A stretch of 64,000 nt of DNA from Glycomyces terrestris (GTDB taxonomy: Bacteria; Actinomycetota; Actinomycetes; Mycobacteriales; Micromonosporaceae): NCBI RefSeq assembly GCF_003933745.1, contig NZ_RSEB01000001.1, forward strand, positions 558,001-622,000. Direction: 5' to 3'. Positions 34,949 through 43,232 of the stretch are shown in pieces. A program made the position numbers and the translations under genes. Position 1 is the stretch's first letter, and each line of letters begins with the position of its first letter. A model generated the notes under the pieces. It saw only the letters and a list, made by a program, of their open reading frames with translations, did no database searches and was not told the origin of the DNA.

Positions 34949-35554
34949 ATGATCAAGGTGTTGATCGCCGAGGACATGCACATGATCCGAGGCGCGCTGG
35001 TGGCGCTGCTGGCGATGGAGGACGACATCGAGGTCGTCGCCGAGCTGGACCGCGGCGACCGCGTCCTTGACGAGGCGGTGCAGGCGGGTCCGGACGTCGC
35101 GGTGATCGACATCGACCTGCCCGGCATGGACGGCCTGGCCGCCGCCGCCCTGCTGCATGAGCGCCTACCTGAATGCCGGACGCTGGTGCTGACGGGCCTC
35201 AGCCAGCCCGGGCACCTCCTTCGCGCGCTCCAAGCTCACGTGCGCGGGTTCCTCATCAAGGACGCCCCCGCCGCGACGCTCGCTGAGAGCATTCGCCGCG
35301 TCCACCGCGGGGAGCGGGTCGTCGACCCCGATCTGGTCGCCGCTGCCATCGAGACCGGCAGCAGCCCGCTGACCGCACGTGAGGCCGACGTGCTGCGGGC
35401 CCTGGAGGAGGGCCTGTCCACCGACGGCGCGGCGAAGCGACTGTCGCTCTCGCCGGCCACCGTGAGGAACTACCTGTCGAACGCGATCGCGAAGATCGGC
35501 GCGAACAACCGCATCGACGCGATCCGCATCTCACGCCAAGCCGGCTGGCTCTGA
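34949..35554 (+). CDS. LuxR/DesR-type response regulator
   Basis: A 201-residue regulator. The receiver domain has acidic E-D at 8-9, phospho-acceptor Asp54 (VAVIDIDLPGMDG) and the lysine in FLIKDAP. The LuxR domain includes LTAREADVLRALEEGLSTDG and SPATVRNYLSNAIAKIGA. It is of the DesR type, normally encoded next to a DesK-like kinase; here the only matching kinase is 4.5 kb away at 40007, separated by unrelated genes. A broken copy of its first 35 codons lies at 46944. Confidence 0.92.
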   Translation: MIKVLIAEDMHMIRGALVALLAMEDDIEVVAELDRGDRVLDEAVQAGPDVAVIDIDLPGMDGLAAAALLHERLPECRTLVLTGLSQPGHLLRALQAHVRGFLIKDAPAATLAESIRRVHRGERVVDPDLVAAAIETGSSPLTAREADVLRALEEGLSTDGAAKRLSLSPATVRNYLSNAIAKIGANNRIDAIRISRQAGWL

Positions 35555-35570
35555 GCGGCCGCACGGGAGC

Positions 35571-36704
35571 TCAGCCCTCGATGACGTTCTGGGCCTTCGT
35601 GATGAGCTCGCGCATCTCTTCGTGCCAAGCGAAGACCTCGTCCTCGATCTCGAGGTAGTAGCGCAGCTGCGCCTGTTGCCAGGCGTGGACGGCGGCCCCG
35701 CGGTAGCCCGACTCGTCGCCGCACTCGGCGAAGTCGACCGCCAGCGCCCGCTCGAAGTCGAGCCATCCCTGCACGTCGTCCGGGCCGGGGACGTCGCTCG
35801 GCGGGTCGGGCCAGGGCGTTCCGGCATCGCTGTAGGAGTGGATCGGGGAGTCTCCTTCGCCGGCGGAGAAGAGGTACTCGTAGACGAGGAGCTTGCCGTC
35901 GAAGAACTCCCAACCGGGCATGCCGCGGCCTTCCAAGCAGTCCAGGAGCGCACCCTCGGCGTCCGCGGTGTCCTCGGCGTATCGCTCGTTCATGAGGATC
36001 CAGTCCCCGAACGGCTGCTCGGGGCGGATCGAGGTCCCGTCGTCGCCTTCGTCGAGCTCGCCGTAGACGGCTTCGAGCATCTGGAGCCGGCACCCCTCGA
36101 CCGGGGGCGGGTCCCCGCCGTCGCGGACACCGCCCTCCTCGACCTCGACGCCGATGAGTTCGGGGTGCGCCCACTCGGCCCAGGGTTCACCGCCGTAGGC
36201 GACGTACCAGTCCCACTGCTCCTCGTAGGAGAGGTCGTAGAACGGGTCCCCTTCGGCCAAGTCCTGGCCGGTGACCATGATCTGGCCGGTCTGGGCCCGG
36301 TACTCCTCCCACTCGGCGGCCAGCGCATCGCCGTCCTCGACCGATTCGGGGTCGCCGACCTGGGTCCACTGCCAGAAGCCGCGCCGCTGGGCCTGCTCCA
36401 CAGTGGGCAGGAACTCCTCGAACGGCGCCGCATCCAGAAAGGTCTCGCGCTCGCCCTCGTCCGGCACGCCCTCCAGTTCGAGCGTGGCGTGCAGGGTGAA
36501 GCCCTGGGCCTCCAGGCACTCCTGCACGATCCGGGCCTCGGCGGCGTCGAGCTCGGCCGAGAGGCGCACGCTCTCGTTGTAGGACTCGGTGAGCTGCTGC
36601 TCGTACTCGGCGAAGTCGAGGTCCTCCTCCTCGGGCGCGAACCAGGAGCAGCCGGCCGCGGCCAGCGGCAGGACGAGGAGAGCGGCGGTGCGTTTTCGGA
36701 ACAT
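35571..36704 (-). CDS. Secreted lipoprotein, function unknown
   Basis: A 377-residue lipoprotein. Residues 1-17 form a signal with lipobox LAAAGC, then the mature protein is strongly acidic (EEEDLDFAEYEQQL) and rich in Trp and Tyr in the middle (EEQWDWYVAYGGEPWAEWAH). Two cysteine-bearing motifs (VQECLEAQGF and LDCLEGRGMPGWEF) resemble one another, suggesting a duplicated unit. Family not recognised. ATG at 36704. It is convergent with the LuxR regulator, 16 bases apart. Similar proteins are often annotated only as hypothetical. Confidence 0.8.
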   Translation of the reverse strand: MFRKRTAALLVLPLAAAGCSWFAPEEEDLDFAEYEQQLTESYNESVRLSAELDAAEARIVQECLEAQGFTLHATLELEGVPDEGERETFLDAAPFEEFLPTVEQAQRRGFWQWTQVGDPESVEDGDALAAEWEEYRAQTGQIMVTGQDLAEGDPFYDLSYEEQWDWYVAYGGEPWAEWAHPELIGVEVEEGGVRDGGDPPPVEGCRLQMLEAVYGELDEGDDGTSIRPEQPFGDWILMNERYAEDTADAEGALLDCLEGRGMPGWEFFDGKLLVYEYLFSAGEGDSPIHSYSDAGTPWPDPPSDVPGPDDVQGWLDFERALAVDFAECGDESGYRGAAVHAWQQAQLRYYLEIEDEVFAWHEEMRELITKAQNVIEG

Positions 36705-36819
36705 GGGGGACCTGTCGTTTAGGGGAGAGGAAGCGGTGGTGTTGTGCCGGTTGGGAACTCGTGCGGGGCCCCCGGCGCGCCGCTGAGTGCGGCGGCGGTC
36801 GCCGGCGGGCCCGAGCGAG

Positions 36820-37179
36820 TTATTCCTTGCCCTGCTCGTGGATGATCGGGCGCACTTCGACTGCGGTGTGCCGGGCTTCGGGGACGAGGGCGGCGAGTTC
36901 GATCGCGCGATCGATGCTCGCGCACTCGACGAGGTAGTAACCGCAGAGGAAGGTCTCGGAATCGGAGGCCAGCCCGGTCGCGACCTCGGTGGCGTCCTCT
37001 CGGATGCGGACGGTGTGGCTCGCGGCGGGGCTGTCGAACGCCTTGGTGCAGATGAACTCGCCGGACTCGGTCGTGGCGGCAAGGAAGCGCTCGTGGGCGG
37101 CGTAGACGGAATTGTGCTCCTCTTCGGACAGTCCGTCCCAGAGGCCTTGGTGCATGTTGATGGTCAGCAGGTACTTCAC
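36820..37179 (-). CDS. YCII/DGPF-domain protein
   Basis: A 119-residue small protein of the YCII-related family (start KYLLTINMHQGLWDGLSEEE; middle GEFICTKAFDSP; end VEVRPIIHE). Such proteins are frequently encoded next to ECF sigma factors, but none is present here. GTG at 37179 has AAGGAG at a good distance. A perfect GATGACA/TGTCATC palindrome lies 78 bases upstream and may control it. Its biochemical function is not established. Confidence 0.82.
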   Translation of the reverse strand: MKYLLTINMHQGLWDGLSEEEHNSVYAAHERFLAATTESGEFICTKAFDSPAASHTVRIREDATEVATGLASDSETFLCGYYLVECASIDRAIELAALVPEARHTAVEVRPIIHEQGKE

Positions 37180-37621
37180 GGGAATCTCCTTGTGTGCTCC
37201 CGTCCACGATCGCACCGGCGATGCGGAGGCGGTAGGGGCAAACGTCGTGAGTCCGTGATGACAACTGTCATCGGCCGGGCGCTCGCCCGGAGTCGGGCCG
37301 GCGATCGCGGGCGACCAGGCAGGCGTGTCTTCGGGGCGCCGAGGTCGAGGAAGCGGGCGCAAAGTCCCGCGAGGAGAGGCATCAGAACCGGGAGACGGGC
37401 GCCGGGTCGGGCTTCGCACTGCCGTCCGCTGACGGAAGGAATGTCCGGTGCCGATGTCATCGGCGGTGAATCGGCGTGAAGCTGGGAGTCGCACTACATC
37501 CCGCCACCTTCATTTTCTATCACCCCGAGTGCGGGGCCACCTTCACCGGGGGCCTGATATGGGTTCTGACCTGGGGCAGAATCGGCGGCAGTCGAGTTCG
37601 CTCCAACTGAGGAGACGCCGA
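37180..37621. other. Intergenic region with two palindromes
   Basis: A 442-base spacer between the divergent YCII and glycosyltransferase genes. No open frame with normal codon use was found. It holds the palindrome 37257-37272 and another, GCCGATG-T-CATCGGC at 37450-37464. The glycosyltransferase promoter presumably lies in the last 100 bases, which are less GC-rich. Confidence 0.6.
37257..37272. promoter_or_regulatory. Perfect palindrome GATGACA-AC-TGTCATC
   Basis: Seven-bp arms around AC. A near-identical site (GATGACGAATGTCATC) occurs at 46873-46888, upstream of an MFS exporter gene and a regulator remnant, so one factor may serve both loci. Confidence 0.5.
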
Positions 37622-38839
37622 ATGCACGTACTGCTCGCCTCCCGCGGGTCCCGCGGGGACGTCGAACCGCTCGCCGGGCTCGCCGCCCGGCTGATCGCCG
37701 AGGACGCGGAGGTCACGATCGCCGCGCCGCCGGACGCCGAGTTCGCCGGCCTGGCCGCCCGGGCCGGCGCGCGGCACCTGCCGGTCGACGCGCCGATCCG
37801 CGAGATGGTCCAGTCCATCGCCAAGGGCACCGGCCCCAGCATCCACCAGCACGTCCGCGAGATCCTCGCCTCCCACGGACCCGCGTTCACCGCCGTGGCC
37901 GAGCAGGGCTGCGACGCGATCGTCGCGACCGGCCTGTTCCCCGTCGTCGCCGCCGCCCAGGCCGTCGCCGAACGCTACGGCCTCCCGTTCGCCAGCGCCG
38001 CGCTCCAGCCCAGGACGCTGCCCTCGCCCCTCCAGCGGCCCTTCCCGATGCCGGGGTGGCCCCTTCCCGAGGACGTGAGCGACAACCGCGAGCTGTGGGA
38101 GTGGGACAAGCGGAAGATGCAGGCGATGTTCGGTGAACCGGTGAACGCCTACCGCGAGTCGATCGGGCTGCCGCCGACGGACGACGTGCGGACGCACACG
38201 CTGACCGATCGCCGCTGGCTCGCCACCGATCCGGTGCTCAGCCCCTGGGAGCCGACCGACCTCGTCGAGGTCGTCCAGACCGGCGCCTGGATGCTCCCCG
38301 ACGAGCGCCCGCTCCCCGCCGACCTGGAGCGGTTCCTCGACGCGGCCGAGGCGCCGGTGCACATCGGGTTCGGCAGCATCCCGGTCCGCGACGCCGAGGA
38401 CGCGGCCCGCGCCGTGGTCGAGTCGGTCCGCGCCCACGGTCGCCGCGCGGTGCTGTCGCGAGGCTGGGCCGGGCTGGCCCCGATCGACGACGCCGACGAC
38501 TGCTTCGTCGTGGACGAAGTCAACCAGCAGGCGCTGTTCCCGCGGGTCGCCGCGATCGTCCACCACGGCGGCGCCGGAACCACGCACACCGCGACCCGTT
38601 CGGGCACACCGCAGGTGGTCGTGCCGCAGATCGTCGACCAGCCGTACTGGGGCGGCCGTGTCGCCGAGCTCGGCATCGGCGCCCTCCACGGCGGACCGCT
38701 CACGGCCGAGACCCTCACCGCCTCGCTGGGGATCGCGCTCGCCGCCGAGACGCGGACGCGTGCCGCGGCGCTCGGCCCGATGATCCGCACCGACGGCGCC
38801 GACGCCGCTGCGGCGCTCGTCCTCGCGATGACCGCGTGA
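37622..38839 (+). CDS. UDP-glycosyltransferase-like protein (GT-B, macrolide/sterol type)
   Basis: A 405-residue enzyme of the GT1 family. The N-terminal motif is LLASRGSRGDVEPLAGLAA (4-22), the typical start of bacterial sterol and macrolide glycosyltransferases. VHIGFGSIPVRD near 243-254 is the GT-B linker and HHGGAGTTHTATRSGTPQVVV near 315-335 is the donor-sugar signature. The ATG at 37622 has GAGGAG upstream. It transfers a sugar from a nucleotide donor to a lipid or natural-product acceptor, perhaps for drug inactivation in this efflux-rich region. Confidence 0.9.
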   Translation: MHVLLASRGSRGDVEPLAGLAARLIAEDAEVTIAAPPDAEFAGLAARAGARHLPVDAPIREMVQSIAKGTGPSIHQHVREILASHGPAFTAVAEQGCDAIVATGLFPVVAAAQAVAERYGLPFASAALQPRTLPSPLQRPFPMPGWPLPEDVSDNRELWEWDKRKMQAMFGEPVNAYRESIGLPPTDDVRTHTLTDRRWLATDPVLSPWEPTDLVEVVQTGAWMLPDERPLPADLERFLDAAEAPVHIGFGSIPVRDAEDAARAVVESVRAHGRRAVLSRGWAGLAPIDDADDCFVVDEVNQQALFPRVAAIVHHGGAGTTHTATRSGTPQVVVPQIVDQPYWGGRVAELGIGALHGGPLTAETLTASLGIALAAETRTRAAALGPMIRTDGADAAAALVLAMTA

Positions 38840-38879
38840 TTCGGGATCCGGGCCGGTCTGGCAGTGAACCGAGCCGACC

Positions 38880-39008
38880 ATGACGAACCAGATCCACCTC
38901 GTCGACGACCACGGCGACTCGGCCGACGCGGCCGACGCCTTCGTCGGCAAGTGCGCCGCGACGCGCATCGTCGACGAGTCCGAGCAGGGCGCGGCCGAGC
39001 CGGTCTGA
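38880..39008 (+). CDS. Possible small acidic protein (42 residues)
   Basis: An ATG-started frame of 42 codons, every one with G or C in the third position, between the glycosyltransferase and the kinase-like gene. The product is acidic with a repeated DSADAADA section and one cysteine. No ribosome site is strong and no family is recognised. It ends 21 bases before the next gene on the same strand. Confidence 0.4.
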   Translation: MTNQIHLVDDHGDSADAADAFVGKCAATRIVDESEQGAAEPV

Positions 39009-39029
39009 GTCCAGTTGGGAGGTGAGCCG

Positions 39030-40010
39030 GTGCACGCGAAGGCCGACCCGGACCGCGCGATGCGGATCGTCGAGGTCGCGCCGCTGCTGGTGGCCGTAGG
39101 CCAGGCGGTCGGCGTGGTCGCGGTGACCGGGGCGTACTCCGGAGCGCCGGCGACGGTGGCGGCGGTCGCTCTGAGCGCCCTGTACCTGCCACCGCACTGC
39201 TACCTGCTCTGGTGCGCCGCGCATGCACGGCGTCCGCGGCACCGCTTGCGGACACTGGCCGCCGTCTCGGTCGTCATCGCCGCGGGCCTGCCGCTGGTGG
39301 GTGAGACCTGGATCTGGGCGCTGGTCAATGTCATCGCCGCGGCCGCGGTCGTCCTGTCCCCGCGATGGGCGGCCGCCGTCTGCTGCGCGGTCGCGATCGC
39401 GTCCGTGCCGGTCGAGTACGCCCTGACGTCGGACCCGAGTCCCGCGTGGACGGTGGTCGTGCTCTTGGAGCGCACCGCGGTGGCCCTGGTGCCGACGTGG
39501 TTCGCGAGCGCGCTGCACCGTCTGCGGGCCGCGCGCGAGGCCCTCGCGGCCGATGCCGTGCGGCGGGAGCGGGCCCTGATCGATGCCGAGCTGGCCCGGA
39601 CGGTCGGCGCGTGGCTCCGGCGCGCGACCGAGGACGGGCCGCGCATCGCACGCCTCGTCCACGTCGATCCGGAATCGGCTGCAGCGGAACTGGACCGGTT
39701 GACCGGCGGCGCCCGCCGGACGATCGCCGAGTCCCGCCGACTCGTGCGCGGGTTCCGGCCGGTGTCGCTGGTCGGCGAGCTGGACGCGGCCCTCGCGCTG
39801 CTCTCGGCGGTCGGCGTCCACGCGAGCCTGGAGGTCGCCGGCGGCGAGCTGCCCGACCGGGGCCGGGAGGCGCGGCGACTGGCGCGCGACCTCCACCGGG
39901 CCGTCGACCGCCTGCTCCAAAGCGAGGACGCCGTGTCCTGCCGGCTCACCGTCGCCCGGACCGACGAGCGGTTGCAGCTCGAGGTCACGGTCGAGGGAGG
40001 CCGGCCGTGA
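39030..40010 (+). CDS. DesK-like histidine-kinase homologue lacking the phospho-histidine
   Basis: A 326-residue membrane protein. Five or six hydrophobic segments fill residues 14-160, followed by a degenerate dimerisation region and a partial ATPase-like end. At the H-box, where kinases read ELHD, this protein reads ELAR (residues 187-190), so the phosphorylatable histidine is alanine. It ends after LEVTVEGG, without G-boxes. It overlaps the intact kinase gene by four bases (GTGA). GTG at 39030 has GGGAGG upstream. Probably a pseudokinase that modulates its neighbour. Membrane topology is predicted only from hydrophobicity. Confidence 0.75.
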   Translation: MHAKADPDRAMRIVEVAPLLVAVGQAVGVVAVTGAYSGAPATVAAVALSALYLPPHCYLLWCAAHARRPRHRLRTLAAVSVVIAAGLPLVGETWIWALVNVIAAAAVVLSPRWAAAVCCAVAIASVPVEYALTSDPSPAWTVVVLLERTAVALVPTWFASALHRLRAAREALAADAVRRERALIDAELARTVGAWLRRATEDGPRIARLVHVDPESAAAELDRLTGGARRTIAESRRLVRGFRPVSLVGELDAALALLSAVGVHASLEVAGGELPDRGREARRLARDLHRAVDRLLQSEDAVSCRLTVARTDERLQLEVTVEGGRP

Positions 40011-41155
40011 ACGCCTTCGCCAACCCCTCCTCGGCCGTCCGCTGGGCTCCCCGGCTCATGCTGGCGATCCACCTGCCGATGCTCGCCCAAGCCCCGATCC
40101 TGGTCGTGACCGACGGCATCCGCGAACACTCGTCGCCCGCGAAGACGACCGCGGTCGTGCTGGCGCTCTTCACGACCGTCCTGCATCTGCGCCACATCCG
40201 GGCCGCCGCCCGCTGCGAGCGGCCCGCGCTGATGCCGCTCACCGCGGCCGTGCAGCTCGCCGCGGCCTACGCGGGCTTCTGGTGGTTCGGTCCCGACTGG
40301 GGCAGCGCGCAGGGGCCGGCGATGGTGTCCGCGATGCTGCTGCTGCCCGGGGTGTGGCGGTGGACCCTCGGCTTCGGGGCTCCGCTCGCGGCGGGCCTGG
40401 TCTTGTACGCCTACTTCGGGAGCCGCGAGTTCGGCGCGAGGGTCATGGCCCTCGAACTCGTCTACTACCTGGTCATCATGACGGTGTTCGTGTGCGCGCT
40501 CTACGGCGCCGTCAGGCTCGTGCCCCTCGTCAAGGAGCTGTACCGCACCCGTGCGGCGCTGGCGCGGGCCGCAGCGGCACGGGAGCGGCTGCGGCTGTCG
40601 CGGGACCTCCACGACCTGCTCGGCCACAGCCTCTCGGCGATCGCGCTCAAGGGCGACCTCGCGCTGCGGCTGCTTCCCGCCGACCCCGGCGCGGCCGCGC
40701 GGGAGGCGGCGGGCATCGGGGAGGTGGCCCGGACCGCCCTCCTCGATCTCGACGAGGTCACCCGCGACGAGCACCCGACGGTCCTGTCCAACGAGGTCGC
40801 CGCCGCGGCGGAACTGCTCGCCGCCGCCGGGGTGGAGACCCTGTCGGACGTCCCCGACCTCGATCCGCCGCTCGCGGCGGACGCCGAAGTGGTGCTCGCC
40901 TGGGCCGTCAGGGAAGGGGCCGTGAACCTGGTGCGGCATGCGCGTGCGACCACCTGCTCGATCGAGCTGCGGCGCGAGGCGGGGAGGGCGGTGTTGGAGA
41001 TCGTGAACGACGGAGCCGCGTCCCCGGCCGCCGTCGGCGGGACGGGACTGGCGGGCCTCGCCGCGCGGGCGGCCGCGGTCGGGGGCAGGACCGTCGTGGA
41101 CACCGGGCACGGACTGTTCCGGCTGCGGGTCGAGGTCCCCGCCGAACGCGGCTGA
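40007..41155 (+). CDS. DesK-type membrane sensor histidine kinase
   Basis: A 382-residue kinase. Five to six membrane segments lie between residues 15 and 170, then the HisKA_3 box LSRDLHDLLGHSLSAIALKG with phospho-histidine 202. The ATPase part shows WAVREGAVNLVRHARA (N-box), EIVNDGA (D-box position) and GGTGLAGLAARA (G-box). It starts with GTG at 40007 inside the end of the pseudokinase gene. The only DesR-type regulator in the region is at 34949. A short antisense remnant of a similar kinase lies at 47059. It probably senses membrane or cell-wall state. Confidence 0.9.
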   Translation: MNAFANPSSAVRWAPRLMLAIHLPMLAQAPILVVTDGIREHSSPAKTTAVVLALFTTVLHLRHIRAAARCERPALMPLTAAVQLAAAYAGFWWFGPDWGSAQGPAMVSAMLLLPGVWRWTLGFGAPLAAGLVLYAYFGSREFGARVMALELVYYLVIMTVFVCALYGAVRLVPLVKELYRTRAALARAAAARERLRLSRDLHDLLGHSLSAIALKGDLALRLLPADPGAAAREAAGIGEVARTALLDLDEVTRDEHPTVLSNEVAAAAELLAAAGVETLSDVPDLDPPLAADAEVVLAWAVREGAVNLVRHARATTCSIELRREAGRAVLEIVNDGAASPAAVGGTGLAGLAARAAAVGGRTVVDTGHGLFRLRVEVPAERG

Positions 41156-41194
41156 TCCCGCGGCCGGCGCTGCACCGGGACCGCCGCCCGGCGC

Positions 41195-41803
41195 TCATGC
41201 GCGGGCGATGCCGCTGAGCAGGATCTCGGCGAGTGCGTCCGCGTAGGCGTGCCGGTCGGCCTCGGGATGGGCGGTGAGGTACGCGATCATCATGTCGACG
41301 GCCCCCTGGTAGGTGACGGCCATGACGCGGGTGTCGAACCCGCGGAGGCTGCCCTCGGCCTGCCCGCGCCGGAACAGCGTCTCCTGCCCTGCGTAGACCT
41401 CCTCGTAGGCGTCGAGCGTCAACCGGGGCGCGCCGTCGGGTCCGCGGAGGTTGTGCACGATGCGGTCGAGGGCGATCAGCTCCGTCGTGGCGCTCAGGTC
41501 GGCGGCCCGGCGGAGCGCGGCGCGGATGACGTCGGGGACGGGCGCGGCGAGGTCGAGCCCCGCGGCGACCGCGTCGGTGATCCGGCGCAGCGTCGACTCG
41601 GCGGTCGCGGCCATCAGGTCGTCCTTGCCGGTGAAGTAGTGCCACAGCAGGCCCTTGGAGACGCCCGCGCGCGCGGCGACCCGAGTCAGCGTCGCCCCCT
41701 CGTAGCCGCTCGCGGCCACCTCCTCGACTGCGGCCGTGATGATCTGGGCCCGTCGCCGGTCCTCGTCGAGGCGCCGGCGCGGGCCCTGCGGCGCCCCGGT
41801 CAC
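41195..41803 (-). CDS. TetR-family regulator
   Basis: A 202-residue regulator. The helix-turn-helix is at about residues 16-62 (IITAAVEEVAASGYEGATL, VSKGLLWHYFTGKDDLMAA), with a helical ligand domain after it. The GTG at 41803 overlaps the stop of the upstream membrane protein gene by four bases, so both are one operon. Two perfect TTGACC/GGTCAA palindromes at that operon's promoter are its likely operators, giving autorepression. Confidence 0.9.
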   Translation of the reverse strand: MTGAPQGPRRRLDEDRRRAQIITAAVEEVAASGYEGATLTRVAARAGVSKGLLWHYFTGKDDLMAATAESTLRRITDAVAAGLDLAAPVPDVIRAALRRAADLSATTELIALDRIVHNLRGPDGAPRLTLDAYEEVYAGQETLFRRGQAEGSLRGFDTRVMAVTYQGAVDMMIAYLTAHPEADRHAYADALAEILLSGIARA

Positions 41804-42186
41804 CGGGCCCGGCGGGCGCGGATCGCCAGCGCCGCGATGAGCAGCGTCAGGGCGGCGACAGCGAGCATCTCGACGCGCATCCAGGACGGGAACGCGCCCG
41901 GAATCGCGGCCTCGACGAGGTTCACCGCGGTGAGGACGCCCGCGATGACGGCGACCGCCCCCAGGCCGCGGGCGCTGCTCTTGCGAGCGGCGCGTGCTCT
42001 CAGGACCAGGAGGATCGCGAAGACCCCGGCGATGGCCCCGTGCCCCCATGCTTCCGGAGTTGCCAGACGCGGGGCCGTCGCGGCCATGACCGCCAGAGCC
42101 GCCACCGTCGCGAGGGACACTGCTGCGTAGACGCCGACCGCGCGGTGCAGCGCACCGGCGCGGTCGACGGACATGTTGTTGACCAT
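41800..42186 (-). CDS. Small four-helix membrane protein
   Basis: A 128-residue protein with four hydrophobic segments (about 15-34, 41-58, 69-88, 104-121) and an arginine-rich C-terminus. Not recognised beyond a general small membrane protein. No ribosome site is visible before either candidate start (42186 or 42174). A promoter with -35 TTGACC and -10 TAGTGT would put transcription start at the A of the ATG at 42186, so leaderless translation is likely. It is followed by, and co-regulated with, the TetR gene. Confidence 0.65.
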   Translation of the reverse strand: MVNNMSVDRAGALHRAVGVYAAVSLATVAALAVMAATAPRLATPEAWGHGAIAGVFAILLVLRARAARKSSARGLGAVAVIAGVLTAVNLVEAAIPGAFPSWMRVEMLAVAALTLLIAALAIRARRAR

Positions 42187-42225
42187 GCGGTCAACACTAC
42201 CCCTGTTATTGACCAAGCGGTCAAT
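42177..42225 (-). promoter_or_regulatory. Promoter with two TetR operators
   Basis: TGTTGACCATGCGGTCAACA (42177-42196) and ATTGACCAAGCGGTCAAT (42208-42225) are perfect inverted repeats with 4-bp centres. The second contains the -35 box for the leftward operon, the first covers the start codon. Spacing between centres is about 30 bp, three helical turns. Confidence 0.8.
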
Positions 42226-42317
42226 AGCTTGGAGGATTCTCATCCGCTCGGTGCCGCTCCGCCGGTGCTCGGACGCGACGGTGGTGACGGGCGTCCGACG
42301 CGGAGGGGCCGGCGGGT

Positions 42318-42433
42318 TACGTCATGGCGGTCCTCAGCGGCCTGGCCCAGCAGGCCCACGAGGGCGCCCCACCCAGGATGAACTCGACCGCATCGCGCGA
42401 ATCGCGAGCAACGCGCTGCTGCGACCGACCTAA
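42318..42433 (+). pseudogene. Decayed end of a TetR-family gene
   Basis: The fragment reads VMAVLSGLAQQAHEGAP in one frame and then QDELDRIARIASNALL in another, which together make a normal TetR C-terminus (the usual form is L.GLA.QA..GAS...L). A frameshift near 42375 separates the two. No helix-turn-helix part remains upstream. The rest of the 42226-42472 spacer shows nothing recognisable. Confidence 0.5.
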
Positions 42434-42472
42434 AGACCTGCCGGCCCCGTCCACGGGAGTAGGCACCGGGGT

Positions 42473-43096
42473 TCACTCACCGGGTCGCTCCGGCCGGGCC
42501 GCAGCGACCTCCCTGCTCCCCGTCGGAGCGATCCCGGAGAAGACGAGTTCGAGGATCTGTCCGACCTGCTCCGTGCTGACCGGCCTGGTGCGCAGGAGCA
42601 TCCGGTAATACAAAGGCGCGTACAGCAGCTCGGCGATCCCGACGAGATCGGCGTCGGAGCGGATCTGGCCCTGCCTTACCGCGCGTTCCAGCCGCTGGCG
42701 GCACGCCTCCACCCGCGGTCCGAAGATGTTGGCCACCATCGTCTCGGCCAACTCCGGCTCGGCCTGCGCGGCCGCGATGAGCCCGGAGACATAGGTGCCG
42801 ATCTCGCCCTCGAGCAGTGCTACCACCCTGGTCATCTGGGTTCGGAGGTCGGCCGCGATGTCGCCGGTGTCGGGAAAGTCGGTCTCAGCGCCAATCATTC
42901 CGTTGAGCGCCTCCTGCAAGACGGCCCCCTTGGAGGGCCACCACCGGTAGATGGTCTGCTTGCCGACGCCGGCGCGCTTCGCGATGCCTTCCATCGTCAT
43001 GCTGCCGTAGCCCTGCTCGCTGCACGCCTCAAGGACCGCCTTGAGGATGGCGGTGCGGGCCCGCTCGCTGCGTCGTTGTGGATTCGCCGAGGTCAT
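42473..43096 (-). CDS. TetR-family regulator
   Basis: A 207-residue regulator. The helix-turn-helix occupies about 10-58 (ILKAVLEACSEQGYGSMTME, GVGKQTIYRWWPSKGAVL) and a TetR_C_11-type ligand domain follows. ATG at 43096 was chosen over longer readings because the upstream part is not coding-like. Divergent from the membrane protein gene at 43233, with two matching inverted repeats in the shared spacer. It most likely represses that gene and itself. Confidence 0.9.
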   Translation of the reverse strand: MTSANPQRRSERARTAILKAVLEACSEQGYGSMTMEGIAKRAGVGKQTIYRWWPSKGAVLQEALNGMIGAETDFPDTGDIAADLRTQMTRVVALLEGEIGTYVSGLIAAAQAEPELAETMVANIFGPRVEACRQRLERAVRQGQIRSDADLVGIAELLYAPLYYRMLLRTRPVSTEQVGQILELVFSGIAPTGSREVAAARPERPGE

Positions 43097-43152
43097 GGAG
43101 CGATCATAGCGAACATACGAGACGGACCGTTCCGTCACGTCTTTGGAAGACG

Positions 43153-43211
43153 AGACGTATCGTCTTGACTCCTCGGTTTCGATCGCCTTATGCTGACAAG
43201 ACGATACGTCT
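43153..43211 (+). promoter_or_regulatory. Promoter flanked by two TetR operators
   Basis: AGACGTATCGTCT (43153-43165) and AGACGATACGTCT (43199-43211) are inverted copies of one motif, 46 bp apart. Between them lie -35 TTGACT (43165-43170) and -10 TATGCT (43189-43194) with 18-bp spacing, directed at the gene at 43233. The second operator covers the expected transcription start. Confidence 0.75.
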
Positions 43212-43232
43212 CGACTCGTTGAAGGATCGCTT

